Below are positions 52,872 to 62,200 of a stretch of DNA of 64,000 bases, one piece after another. Made by a program: the position numbers and the translations under genes. Origin of the DNA: Arcobacter siniprincipis (GTDB lineage: Bacteria > Campylobacterota > Campylobacteria > Campylobacterales > Arcobacteraceae); assembly GCF_048571125.1 (NCBI RefSeq), contig NZ_CP182343.1, forward strand, positions 2,852,001 to 2,916,000, written 5' to 3'. The notes beneath the pieces are model-generated. The model was not told the origin of the DNA. It saw only the letters and a list, made by a program, of their open reading frames with translations, and made no database searches. Numbering within the stretch: the stretch's first letter is position 1; every line of letters starts with the position of its first letter.

Positions 52872-53336
52872 TTATTGATTCAGCACTCTCTCTATAGCTA
52901 ATTTATAGTATTTAATTGCATTTTGATAATCTTTTAATTCCCTGTTGTATAATAATCCTATATTAAATAAAGAATCAATTGAATCATCTAATAAATACCA
53001 TTTGATAGAATTTTGATAATCTTTTAAATTTCTGTAACTATTACCTAATCCTAAAGTAGCTTTATTATATCCCATAGAAATAGCTTTTTTATACCAACTT
53101 ATAGCTTCATAATAGTCTTTTATTTTGTTCTGATATATAACGCCTAAGTTATATGCAGAAACTTTATCCATATCAGAATCTTTATACCACTCAACAGCCT
53201 CAGGATAAGCTTTAAGCCTTGGATCCATATCTTTTGTTGATTTGATTACTACTTTCTCTCCTATAGGTTTTTCTTCACATCCTGTCATAAAGATTAAAAG
53301 TGCGAGTATTGCTAGTATTTTTATTAGTTTAGTCAT
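52872..53336 (-). CDS. Sel1/TPR-repeat lipoprotein, truncated (array copy E)
   Basis: 154 residues. It has a lipoprotein signal (MTKLIKILAILALLIFMTGC, lipid Cys at 20) and about three Sel1-like repeats with the pattern A-x2-LG-x2-Y-x6-DY-x2-A-x-W/Y-YKKA. It ends early (AIERVLNQ) where a frameshift has occurred; the lost C-terminus still lies downstream at 52660-52857. Its start overlaps the end of the tail gene at 53329-54246 by eight bases, as in the intact pairs. It may still make a short protein but is probably inactive as an immunity factor. Confidence 0.7.
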   Translation of the reverse strand: MTKLIKILAILALLIFMTGCEEKPIGEKVVIKSTKDMDPRLKAYPEAVEWYKDSDMDKVSAYNLGVIYQNKIKDYYEAISWYKKAISMGYNKATLGLGNSYRNLKDYQNSIKWYLLDDSIDSLFNIGLLYNRELKDYQNAIKYYKLAIERVLNQ

Positions 53337-54246
53337 TTGTTATTGTTCCTATAAATTTTTCGTCTTCTTGATTTAAAAATGCTTCTTTAAAGTTTAGTAC
53401 TGATACATATCCTATTTCTCTAGAAGAATATATATAATCATATTTTAATGATATATTTTCTGTTAAAACTATGATTGAGTATTTTTTATTATTTAACTCT
53501 GATATTTTTGAAGCTTCAATTATATCATTATTTGATAAATCATAAGTATAGAAGTCTTCAAAAGGTATTCCTTCTTTCTGCATTACTTTATATTTATTTT
53601 TATCAGTTTTAATAATTAGTTTAAATTTACTATCATCAAATATTTGTTTAGGTATTTTAGCTCTTGTTGCTTTATATAATCTTGTTTTTTTATCTATTGA
53701 ATATCTAGAACTAAACAACTCTAAATCCAATCCAAAAAGTGTTTTTTTAAGTACTGATATCTCATTTAACAAAGCAGAATCTAGTATGCCTTTATTTTTA
53801 TCATAATTATTTCCTATAAAGTTTTGAATATCTTTAAAAGTATTAAATTGTGGTATTTTTAAATCAGAGTCTTTTAATGTTCTATTTAAAATTGTTGTCC
53901 TAAATTTTAAACCATCATCTGTTTTTGTTTTATACAGAAGGGATTTATTTATATAGTTTTCTAATTTGCTATCTATTACTTTATGGGATAATAAATACCA
54001 AGCTAATTCTACAACTGCAAGAAATAGAAATACTCCTACAGTAAAAGGAACAGCTAAAAAAAGTGTTAAAGTCAAGGCACTTTTTAAGGTCACAAAAAAA
54101 GCTGCATCATAGTCTTCATCTTTTGCATATTTTTCTATCTCAAATTCAGTTGATATTATAATTGTTGGTATAGCTAAAAATGCTATTACTTTTCCACTTG
54201 CATTTTTTGTGATATTTACATTTTCTTTTGAAAACATTTTTTGCAT
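53329..54246 (-). CDS. Orphan effector C-terminal module with membrane segments (tail 5)
   Basis: 305 residues that align with the last 300 or so of the 1243-residue protein at 59261-62992. They include the hydrophobic region (SALTLTLFLAVPFTVGV, FLFLAVVELAWYLL), the KNEDYDA-like motif (KDEDYDAAFF), KSLLYK, FIGNNY and the final REIGYVSVLNF. The PAAR-like head and the long middle part are missing. It is the longest orphan tail and the only one with an ATG and the hydrophobic stretch, so it may be expressed. It precedes and overlaps the truncated Sel1 gene. Confidence 0.7.
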   Translation of the reverse strand: MQKMFSKENVNITKNASGKVIAFLAIPTIIISTEFEIEKYAKDEDYDAAFFVTLKSALTLTLFLAVPFTVGVFLFLAVVELAWYLLSHKVIDSKLENYINKSLLYKTKTDDGLKFRTTILNRTLKDSDLKIPQFNTFKDIQNFIGNNYDKNKGILDSALLNEISVLKKTLFGLDLELFSSRYSIDKKTRLYKATRAKIPKQIFDDSKFKLIIKTDKNKYKVMQKEGIPFEDFYTYDLSNNDIIEASKISELNNKKYSIIVLTENISLKYDYIYSSREIGYVSVLNFKEAFLNQEDEKFIGTITND

Positions 54247-54261
54247 TTTTTGCTTTTACTA

Positions 54262-54986
54262 TTAATCTAGATTTAGTTCACCTTTATATCTTCTAGGAAG
54301 TCCTGGCATTGTTAGTTGTAATTCATAGCCTTTTTTTATTGTTTCATTAGATAGGTTCCATTTATTTCTTAACAAATTTAATACTTCATCTTTTGAATAT
54401 TTTTCATCAATTAAAGCAATATAATAAGCACTTGCTTTGACATCATCATTTAAGTTTTCATGATACAATAAGCCAATATTTTTTATAGCAGATAAACTCT
54501 TTCTCTTTATAGCTTTTTTATACCAATTTTCTGCTTTCTTATAATCATTAAGATTTATTTCATATAGTAAAGCTAATCCTTCTGCTGCTTTTTTATCTCC
54601 TGCTAAATATGCTTGTGTGTAATATTTTATACTATTTTTATAGTCCTGAATATCTTTATATGAAGTAGCCATATTTACAAGGTTTTGATTAATAGTTTTA
54701 ATTGAATCTGAATACAGATACCATTCTATAGCTTTTTTTCATCTTTAATCTTCTCACTATAGATGTTTGCTATATTATAAGCCGCAATCTCATCATCATC
54801 AGCTAATTGAAACCATTTCCCAGTATCTCTATAGTTTGTTAATCTATCTTCCCACTCAGGCTTAGGAAGTCTAACTTTTTTTTCACTATTTATCGTACTT
54901 GAACTTTCATTATCATCACAAGCACTAAAGCCTAAGGCTAGTAAACTAACTAATACTATTTTTATTATATTATTTCTTATTTTCAT
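54262..54986 (-). pseudogene. Sel1/TPR-repeat lipoprotein split by a frameshift in an A7 tract (array copy D)
   Basis: Two open frames, 54726-54986 (lipoprotein signal, MKIRNNIIKIVLVSLLALGF then SAC) and 54262-54672 (Sel1 repeats and C-terminus NETIKKGYELQL), are halves of one gene. The break is at a run of seven A on the coding strand (54733-54739). With eight A the frame reads EKIKDEKKAIEWYLYSDS straight through, matching the intact copies, and the whole gene would be 241 residues. This is either decay, reversible phase variation or slippage-rescued expression. Confidence 0.85.
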
Positions 54987-55323
54987 TTTTTGTCTCTTTT
55001 ATCTCTTCTATTTTTTTATAATCTTCTTCATTTAAAAGTTTTTCTTCTAGGTCATCTATCTCTAGATTTATTATTGGAGAGAAACCTTCTGAAGAGTACT
55101 CTTTTTTAAATTTTACTTTATATTTAATCTGTGCATGGTCATTTGAAAGTATTATATAACAATCACTTGAAGCTAACTTCTCTATTTCACTTGCACCTTT
55201 ATTTTGCCAATTATAATCCTCATATTTAGGTTTTATAAAATCATAAATATAATCTTCTTCATATGGTGTTGTATATACTTCTTCATAATTTCCATTTTTA
55301 GAAACTAAAAGTATATAAATTAT
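54970..55323 (-). pseudogene. Orphan effector tail fragment (tail 4)
   Basis: An open frame of 117 codons without a good start. It reads IIYILLVSKNGNYEE..., then YEEDYIYDFIKPKYED, and ends EEIKETKNENKK. This matches the last part of the other tails (for example FNSENNYEI, PKEEDYYIFDL, then a Lys/Glu-rich end). It overlaps the start of the following Sel1 gene by 17 bases. It has lost the conserved YFDTALKNELSF part. Confidence 0.7.
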
Positions 55324-55339
55324 TCATTTTCTTAATTCA

Positions 55340-55495
55340 TTATTTCCCAACATAAAAAGGAGAGTTAGGATTGTGTGAATCTGCTACTCCTTGTTGCATT
55401 CTTTGTTCATTATCTACTTCATTTTGTTTATGGATAATATATCTTCCGCCAAAGAAAACAATAAGTACAATTATAATAACTAGTGTTTTATTCAT
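55340..55495 (-). CDS. 51-residue single-pass membrane protein
   Basis: ATG at 55495, stop at 55340. The sequence is one membrane helix (KTLVIIIVLIVFFGGRYII) and a polar tail rich in Gln, Asn and Asp (HKQNEVDNEQRMQQG). It starts one base after the stop of Sel1 copy C and precedes tail 4. I do not recognise it and no ribosome site is strong (GGAT about 10 bases upstream). Its place in the array suggests an accessory part of one cassette, perhaps a second immunity protein. Confidence 0.5.
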   Translation of the reverse strand: MNKTLVIIIVLIVFFGGRYIIHKQNEVDNEQRMQQGVADSHNPNSPFYVGK

Positions 55496-55496
55496 T

Positions 55497-56303
55497 TTAT
55501 AATCCTAACTCACCTTTAAATTTAATTGGGAAATCATCTGAGTTTAATTGTAGTTCATAGCCTTTTTTTATTGTTTTGTTTGGGATTTTCCAAGTGTTTT
55601 GGAGTAGTTTTAAAACTGACCTTTTTGTATATTTTGTATTGATTAGTGCAATTGCATAGGCACTTGCTTTAATATCATTTTTTAAATCTTCATGGTAAAA
55701 AGTTGCAAAACTTTGATAAGTAGAGTGATGATTTTGTGCAATAGCTTTTTTATACCATTTTTCAGCTTCTTTATAATCTTTAATTTTTGAAGAATATAAA
55801 TACCCTAAATTGTTCGCAGATAAACTATCTTTAGTTTTGTTATATGCTTGTTTATAATATTTAATTGCTTCATCATATTTTTTATTATCTTCATTGACTG
55901 TAGCTAATAGCACTATTGCTTTATCCCATTTTAAATCAATAGCTTTTTTACACCAAGTGATTGCTTCATCATATTTTTTTAGTTGTTGCAATGCATAACA
56001 TGCAAAATATGAGTTTTCACCTAAAGGAATCATTGAATCAGCATATTTATACCACTCTAAGGCTTTTTTATAATCATGTAGCTCTTCTGAGTAGGCATAG
56101 CCTATTTTTGTGGCTGGGACTGGGTCTTTTTTGGCATCATACCATAGTCCTATTAATCCCATTTTTCTTAGATTTTCAGAATTAGGAATAAGTAAAGAAG
56201 GAGTAAATTTAACTTCCTTATCTTCTTTTTTATTATCTTCACAAGCAGTAAAGCTTATACTTATTATTCCTATTATTAATATCTTAACTATTGTTTTTAT
56301 CAT
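55497..56303 (-). CDS. Sel1/TPR-repeat lipoprotein, intact (array copy C)
   Basis: 268 residues. The signal peptide ends in SFTAC (lipid Cys at 21). Sel1-like repeats of 34-36 residues run from about 65 to 220. The C-terminal motif TIKKGYELQLNSDDFPIKFK is shared with the other copies. A central block (SMIPLGENSYFACYALQQ) is nearly identical in copies A, B and C. It starts one base after the stop of tail 3. Sel1-like periplasmic lipoproteins serve as immunity proteins for some type VI lipase effectors; a similar role here is inference. Confidence 0.75.
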   Translation of the reverse strand: MIKTIVKILIIGIISISFTACEDNKKEDKEVKFTPSLLIPNSENLRKMGLIGLWYDAKKDPVPATKIGYAYSEELHDYKKALEWYKYADSMIPLGENSYFACYALQQLKKYDEAITWCKKAIDLKWDKAIVLLATVNEDNKKYDEAIKYYKQAYNKTKDSLSANNLGYLYSSKIKDYKEAEKWYKKAIAQNHHSTYQSFATFYHEDLKNDIKASAYAIALINTKYTKRSVLKLLQNTWKIPNKTIKKGYELQLNSDDFPIKFKGELGL

Positions 56304-56304
56304 T

Positions 56305-56978
56305 TTAATTATTTCCTTCTAATATCTTTTCATCTTCAGGGGTAAAACTTATTTGTTCTAATGATTCTATTTTTATCTCACAATCCATTTTTGGTACAAA
56401 ATTTGAAGTTGCTATTTTATTTAAATCTTTAAATACTACTTTATATTTTAAATCTATCAAAGAACTTGTAACTATTATATATGAGCTATGATTCTCTTTT
56501 TTTATTTTATTTGTAAAACTATTTAAAAGAAAGTAAGAATCCTCTTCTGGGAAGAAATTAAAAATATAATAAATCCCTTCATCTGTTAAAACTTCCCCAA
56601 TTCCTAAATATTCATCTTTATAAGGAGAAAAGAAAAGTTTAAACTCTTTATCATCTGCAATTATTTTTGGTATCTTTAATCCTTCATAAGCATAGAAATT
56701 AATCTCATAACCATTTACTGTTTTTACTTTTTGATGACTTTTTATTCTCTCTTTATCTAATTTATACCCATACATAGCAGACTGTAAAAAGCTTAATTCA
56801 TTTTTTAATGCAGTATCAAAATACAACTCATTTGTTTTATAATTCTCTCCTATAAAATTTGTTATCTTTTTTGCACTTATAAATCCTTCACTATTTATAG
56901 TTTTTAGTTCTTCTTTTTTATTTGTTGTTTCTAATAGATATTTTGATGGAAAGCCTTTTATCTTTTTATCTTTACTTT
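56305..56978 (-). pseudogene. Orphan effector tail, divergent (tail 3)
   Basis: The frame is open over about 224 codons but lacks an ATG; a TTG at 56826 could start a 173-residue product. The first third (from the SKDKKIKGFP motif through NELYFDTALKNELSF) is nearly identical to tails 1 and 2. The rest is quite different (AMYGYKLDKERIKSHQK, then FFSPYKDEYLGIGE). It starts six bases after the stop of Sel1 copy B at exactly the same junction as tail 2. Confidence 0.75.
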
Positions 56979-56984
56979 TTTATT

Positions 56985-57791
56985 CTATTCATCTAAATCT
57001 AACTTCCCTTTATATTTTATTGGAAATTCATCTGAATTTAGTTGTAACTCATATCCTTTTTTTATTGTTTCTTTTGGGATTTTCCATTCATCTTGTAATA
57101 CTTTTAAAACTGAAGATCTTGTGTATTTTGTATCTATTAGTGCTATAGTATAAGCACTAGCTTTTAAATTATTTTTTATAGTATAAAAATAGAATCTTCC
57201 AATATTATGATAAGAGTCTACACTATTCCCTTTAACACCTTTTTTATACCATTCTTCCGCTTCTTTATAGTTTCCTAGTTTTTCATTTGTAAGTCCAATA
57301 CTAGTAACAGCTATTTTTTCACCTTTTGCATATGCTTTACTAAACCATTTTAAAGCATTTTCAAAATCATTTTTTTTATAGTAAACTGTCCCCAATTGGT
57401 AGAAAGCCTTATCCCATTTTAAATCAATAGCTTTTTTACACCAAGTGATTGCTTCATCATATTTTTTTAGTTGTTGCAATGCATAACATGCAAAATATGA
57501 GTTTTCACCTAAAGGAATCATTGAATCAGCATATTTATACCACTCTAAGGCTTTTTTATAATCATGCAACTCTTCTGAGTAGGCATAGCCTATTTTCATC
57601 GCTGGGACTGGGTCTTTTTTTGCATCATTCCACAAACTCCAGTATTTGTTAATATTATTCTTTGCTTTTTCATCCCATTCTGGCATAGGTAAACTAGCTT
57701 TAAATTCATTTTCTCCTTTATTATCATTACAAGCACTAAGTGCTAGTAAAAGTAAAGTTATAAAAGATATTTTAGTTAGTATTTTTATCAT
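56985..57791 (-). CDS. Sel1/TPR-repeat lipoprotein, intact (array copy B)
   Basis: 268 residues with lipoprotein signal (MIKILTKISFITLLLLALSAC). The middle repeats share the near-identical block with copies A and C, while the following repeats (LGTVYYKKNDFENALKWFSKAY in two parts) are unique. The last 100 bases are identical to those of copy A, which points to recent duplication. It starts three bases after the tail 2 stop. Probable periplasmic immunity protein by context. Confidence 0.75.
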   Translation of the reverse strand: MIKILTKISFITLLLLALSACNDNKGENEFKASLPMPEWDEKAKNNINKYWSLWNDAKKDPVPAMKIGYAYSEELHDYKKALEWYKYADSMIPLGENSYFACYALQQLKKYDEAITWCKKAIDLKWDKAFYQLGTVYYKKNDFENALKWFSKAYAKGEKIAVTSIGLTNEKLGNYKEAEEWYKKGVKGNSVDSYHNIGRFYFYTIKNNLKASAYTIALIDTKYTRSSVLKVLQDEWKIPKETIKKGYELQLNSDEFPIKYKGKLDLDE

Positions 57792-57794
57792 ATT

Positions 57795-58438
57795 TTATTT
57801 TTTCTCTTCTTTTTTTATAAATTGTTCTAAGTTTTCTACATCTTCTGGTGTAAAACTTACTTGTTCAAAGTTTACTGCATCTAAGTAAACTATCTCTCTG
57901 TAGTCATATGTAAATTCATACTTCAATTCTACTTGTGAAGATAGGATTATAATAGATGCTTTTTTATGGTTTATATTAGCAAGTTGATCTAAAGTATTAA
58001 ATTCTTGTTCTAATAAGTCATAAACTGCATAATCATTTTCTTTTACAAGAAGATTTTGTTTAATCTCTTTATAATCATTACCTATATTAAAAATAAATTT
58101 ACTATCTTCATTATCAACTAAAACCTTAGGAATCTTCACAAAAGTATCCTGCCATATTTTAGTATCATGTCCATAGTGATTTTTAAGCTTTCTTTCTCTT
58201 CTTCTACCTAGAAGTTCTAACTTATATCCAAATATAGATGATTTAAAAAAGCTTAATTCATTATTTAATGCCGTATCAAAATACAACTCATTTGTTTTAT
58301 AATTCTCTCCTATAAAATTTGTTATATTTTTTGCACTTATAAATCCTTCACTATTTATAGTTTTTAGTTCTTCTTTTTTATTTGTTGTTTCTAATAGATA
58401 TTTTGATGGAAAGCCTTTTATCTTTTTATCTTTACTTT
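57795..58438 (-). pseudogene. Orphan effector tail, near-identical start to tail 1 (tail 2)
   Basis: About 214 codons open, without ATG; a TTG at 58286 could start 163 residues. It begins at the codon equivalent to SKDKKIKGFP (about residue 1030) of the full protein and is nearly identical to it through KLELLGRRRERKLKNHYGHD and the end EQFIKKEEKK, but the stretch KVLVDNEDSKF to LANINHKKAS has diverged. This looks like an alternative tip that could be recombined into the full gene. Confidence 0.78.
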
Positions 58439-58444
58439 TTTATT

Positions 58445-59257
58445 CTATTCATCTAAATCTAACTTCCCTTTATATTTTATTGGAAATTCATCTGAATTTA
58501 GTTGTAACTCATATCCTTTTTTTATTGTTTCTTTTGGGATTTTCATTTCTTCTTTTAAAACTCTTAAAACTGAAGATCTTGTATACTCTGTATCTATTAC
58601 TGCTATTGCATAAGCTGAAGCTTTTATATCATTCTTTAATTTTTCATGATATAAGCTAGAAATATTTTTATATGATTCATAATTATTCAATTTAATTGCT
58701 TCTTTATACCATTTCTCAGCTTCTTGATAATTATTTACTTTTTTAGAAAAAATAAATCCTAAATTATTTGCAGACATTTTATCTTTTGTTTTTTCAAATG
58801 ATTGTTTATAATAAAATACTGCTTTATCATAATCATTTAGTTCCTTATAAATATCTCCCATTCTAAACAAAGCTTTATCCCATTTTAAATCAATAGCTTT
58901 TTGGCACCAAGTGATTGCTTCATTATATTTTTTTAGTTGTTGCAATGCATAACATGCAAAATATGAGTTTTCACCTAAAGGAATCATTGAATCAGCATAT
59001 TTATACCACTCTAAGGCTTTTTTATAATCATGTAGCTTTTCTGAGTATGTGTATCCTATTTTAGTGGCGGGGATTGGGTCTTTTTTTGCGTCATGCCAAT
59101 TTGCTATATAACCATCTATAGTAGATGAAACTTTTTTATCCCATTCTGGCATAGGTAAACTAGCTTTAAATTCATTCTCTTTTTTATTGTCATTACATGC
59201 TGTAAAGGATACTAAAAGTAGGGCTGTGATAGTTATTTTTATTATTGACTTTATCAT
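58445..59257 (-). CDS. Sel1/TPR-repeat lipoprotein paired with the full effector (array copy A)
   Basis: 270 residues. Lipoprotein signal MIKSIIKITITALLLVSFTAC (lipid Cys at 21), then a low-complexity linker (NDNKKENEFKASLPMPEWD) and Sel1 repeats (ALEWYKYADS, AITWCQKAIDLKWDKA, AVFYYKQSFEKTKDK, AEKWYKEAIKLNN). It starts three bases after the stop of the large protein with GAGGA overlapping that stop, so the two are coupled. Position and export fit an immunity protein for the large protein. This is inference; no binding motif can be seen. Confidence 0.78.
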   Translation of the reverse strand: MIKSIIKITITALLLVSFTACNDNKKENEFKASLPMPEWDKKVSSTIDGYIANWHDAKKDPIPATKIGYTYSEKLHDYKKALEWYKYADSMIPLGENSYFACYALQQLKKYNEAITWCQKAIDLKWDKALFRMGDIYKELNDYDKAVFYYKQSFEKTKDKMSANNLGFIFSKKVNNYQEAEKWYKEAIKLNNYESYKNISSLYHEKLKNDIKASAYAIAVIDTEYTRSSVLRVLKEEMKIPKETIKKGYELQLNSDEFPIKYKGKLDLDE

Positions 59258-59260
59258 ATT

Positions 59261-62200
59261 CTATTTTTCCTCTTCTTTTTTTATAAATTGTTTTAAGTTT
59301 TCTACATCTTCTGGTGTAAAACTTACTTGTTCAAAGTTTACTGCATCTAAGTAAACTATCTCTCTGTAGTCATATGTAAATTCATACTTCAATTCTACTT
59401 GTGAAGATAAAACTATTATAGAAGCTTTTTTATGGTTTAGTTCATTTAATTCTACCAAGGTAGTAAAATTCTGATTTTGTAAATCGAATATGTAGTAGTC
59501 CTCTTCTTTAGGTATCATATTTTTATCAATAATTTCGTAATTGTTCTCGCTATTAAAAACAAATTTACTCGATTTATCTTCAACCAAAGCACTAGGAATT
59601 TTCACAAAAGTATCCTGCCATATTTTAGTATCATGTCCATAGTGATTTTTAAGCTTTCTTTCTCTTCTTCTACCTAGAAGTTCTAACTTATATCCAAATA
59701 TAGATGATTTAAAAAAGCTTAATTCATTTTTTAATGCAGTATCAAAATACAACTCATTTGTTTTATAATTCTCTCCTATAAAATTTGTTATCTTTTTAGC
59801 ACTTCTAAATCCTTCACTATTTATAGTTTTTAGTTCTTCTTTTTTATTTGTTGTTTCTAATAGATATTTTGCTGGAAAGCCTTTTATCTTTTTATCTTTA
59901 CTTTCTAGATATATATCATCTTTATAAAACAATGACTTTTTTAAATAGCTTTCAAATGCACTATCCTCAAGCTTTAACATAACTATTGCATATGCAATTG
60001 AACTTAGTGATACAAACACAACCAAAGGTGTTCCACTTGTTACAAATAAAGCTACTATATTTAAAGTAATCATCCCAACAGTTGCACCTAAGGCATCATA
60101 ATCTTCATTCTTTTTATATTTTATCGCATCTAGTACAGAGATAACTATTACTGCATATGCTGATACTCTTGCAAAAGCTTTTCCTGCTCCTGCTAGAAAT
60201 TCATTATTTGCAAGATTTATTTTTATTAGCTCTTTCCCTCCTGATTTTTTATTCATTCTATTTAAAAAAGCTTGTGCCATATTTTCAAACTTTTCATTCT
60301 GCATTATCCCTACTAATGCACTATTTAGCCCTGCAAAATCATTTACAAAGCCTATAGTTGATTTTATATCTTTATTTTTATTATCATAGATGTACTCTTT
60401 TATTGAAGCAATTGCTAGCATAGAAGAGTAGGCTTTAAAGGCTAAGCCTAATTGTAAGGCTCTTGATTTTGCTATATCTTTTACTTGATAGGTTTCATTA
60501 TTTGAATACTCTTTCAAAAACTTATCCAAACTTTTATCAATCTGATCTGTTACTCCACACATAAATTTTAAGCTTGAATAAAACTCATTTTCTAATTTTT
60601 TAATATCTTTATCTAAATCCAAAGGCTCTATCTTTTTATGTTTTTCATTCATAGCTTTTTTTGCTAGTTTTTGATATTTATCAAAAAACTTTTGAGCTTT
60701 AGTTTTTGCCGTTTTACTTGATTTTAAAAAAAGTAGTTCATTTAAAAGTTGTTTAATAATATACTCATCAAAATATTCTGAAATTTGATATTTTCCTAAA
60801 AGAAGCTCTTTAGCTGTATCTTCTAGTTTTATTTTTTTTTCTACTATATCATCAGTAAAATTTAAAAGATATTGAATATCTTCACTGGCAAATATTCCAT
60901 TTACTGCGACTTCTTCATCTAAAGCAATTTTTGTAGAACAAAGAGAATAAATAATATTCATACCTCCTACTACATATTCAAATCTATCTATATCACAACT
61001 TTGATATTTTAACAGTAACTCTTCTAAGCTTCCTTGAGAGAACTTTGTTTTAATAATTTTTAATATACTTTTAGGTGATGTAACTGCTTTTTCTTGATAA
61101 TACTTTATATCTTTTGGAATATAAAGTAGATTGCTTTTAAAATTTACTCTATAAGAGTAATCAAAGGATTTCATAATGTGATGATTATCTATTTGTTTAT
61201 AATCTTCTAAGAAGTGATTATTCTTTTCATCATTTGAAAAAATCTTTTTAATAAAGTTTTTATTATCTCTTGTTGTTTGACTATAAAACTCTTGCTTTTC
61301 TATTAATTGTTTTACATTAGAGATGCTTTTTTGTCCAATATTTGGTAAAGGAACTATTTTTCTATAGGCTATTAAAAACTCATCTCTTATTTTTACTACT
61401 TTTGAATAGTCTATAAGATTTTTTAAATCTTCTTCAAAATCGTCTAAAAAGAATAAACAAAAAACCATATGTGCCAAAACTTGCTCTGAATCTTTTTTTA
61501 CTAAAGTATAATCATCATTTCCTGTAAACTTCATCAACGATTCAGTTTTTTTATCATCAGCAACATGATAAAAAATATTTTGATACTTTATAAACTTATT
61601 ATTTGTTGAGCTATTTTTCATGTAAGGAATACTATAAATATAATCATTTGTATATCTAAATGCAGAGTTACCAACAGTACCTCTTTTTGAAGGGAATAGA
61701 GATTTAAAAGAGAAAAAGTCTTTTTTATAGTTTTCCAATATTTTATAAAAAGCAAAAGCTTTTTTATTGGTATCTTTATGAACTATATTTTCTATATCTT
61801 TTAAATCAAGTACATAATTATAAAGCTTTTTCTCAAAGAAAATCATTTCGACTAATTTACTGTAACAATTTTTTAAAATAAAGAGATTTTCTCTATATTC
61901 TTTATTTTCAAAGTCAGAAACATAAAAATAATCTACAAGATTAGCAATAGTATATGCATATGAATTTCTTGTCTTTATCTCATCAAAAATCTTTTGATTA
62001 TAACTATATGCCAATTTATAATTGGTATAATACTCTTCATATAAATCTTCTATTTCTCCTATAGTGTCTTCTAAAAAACCAACAATAATATTTGAATTTT
62101 TTTCTCCATTTTGGGGTTTCTGTGCATCTAAAAGTTTTTGTTCAATTTTATTTTTATTGATACTATCTATATCTTTTATATAGATTCCACTTTTACTATC

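Larger units (their letters stand above)
54970..59905 (-). repeat. Tandem cassettes: effector tail plus Sel1 lipoprotein
   Basis: Cassette borders are sharp. After the stop of Sel1 copies A and B the same short linker leads into the effector codon for S in SKDKKIKG (58438 and 56978). The matching point in the full gene is near 59905. Cassette size is about 1.45 kb. The Sel1 3' ends and the first third of the tails are nearly identical; middles differ. Blocks at about 55918-56135, 57406-57625 and 58873-59095 are nearly identical within the Sel1 genes. Confidence 0.8.

Noticed and set aside
55918..59095. Repeated blocks could be a CRISPR array or insertion sequences
   Set aside because: The repeats are long, in frame within lipoprotein genes, and have no regular 25-40 bp unit with spacers, no terminal inverted repeats and no transposase.
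60157..60357. Plus-strand hydrophobic frame opposite the effector
   Set aside because: It is the antisense shadow of the effector's membrane region, with no ribosome site and no homologous counterpart.
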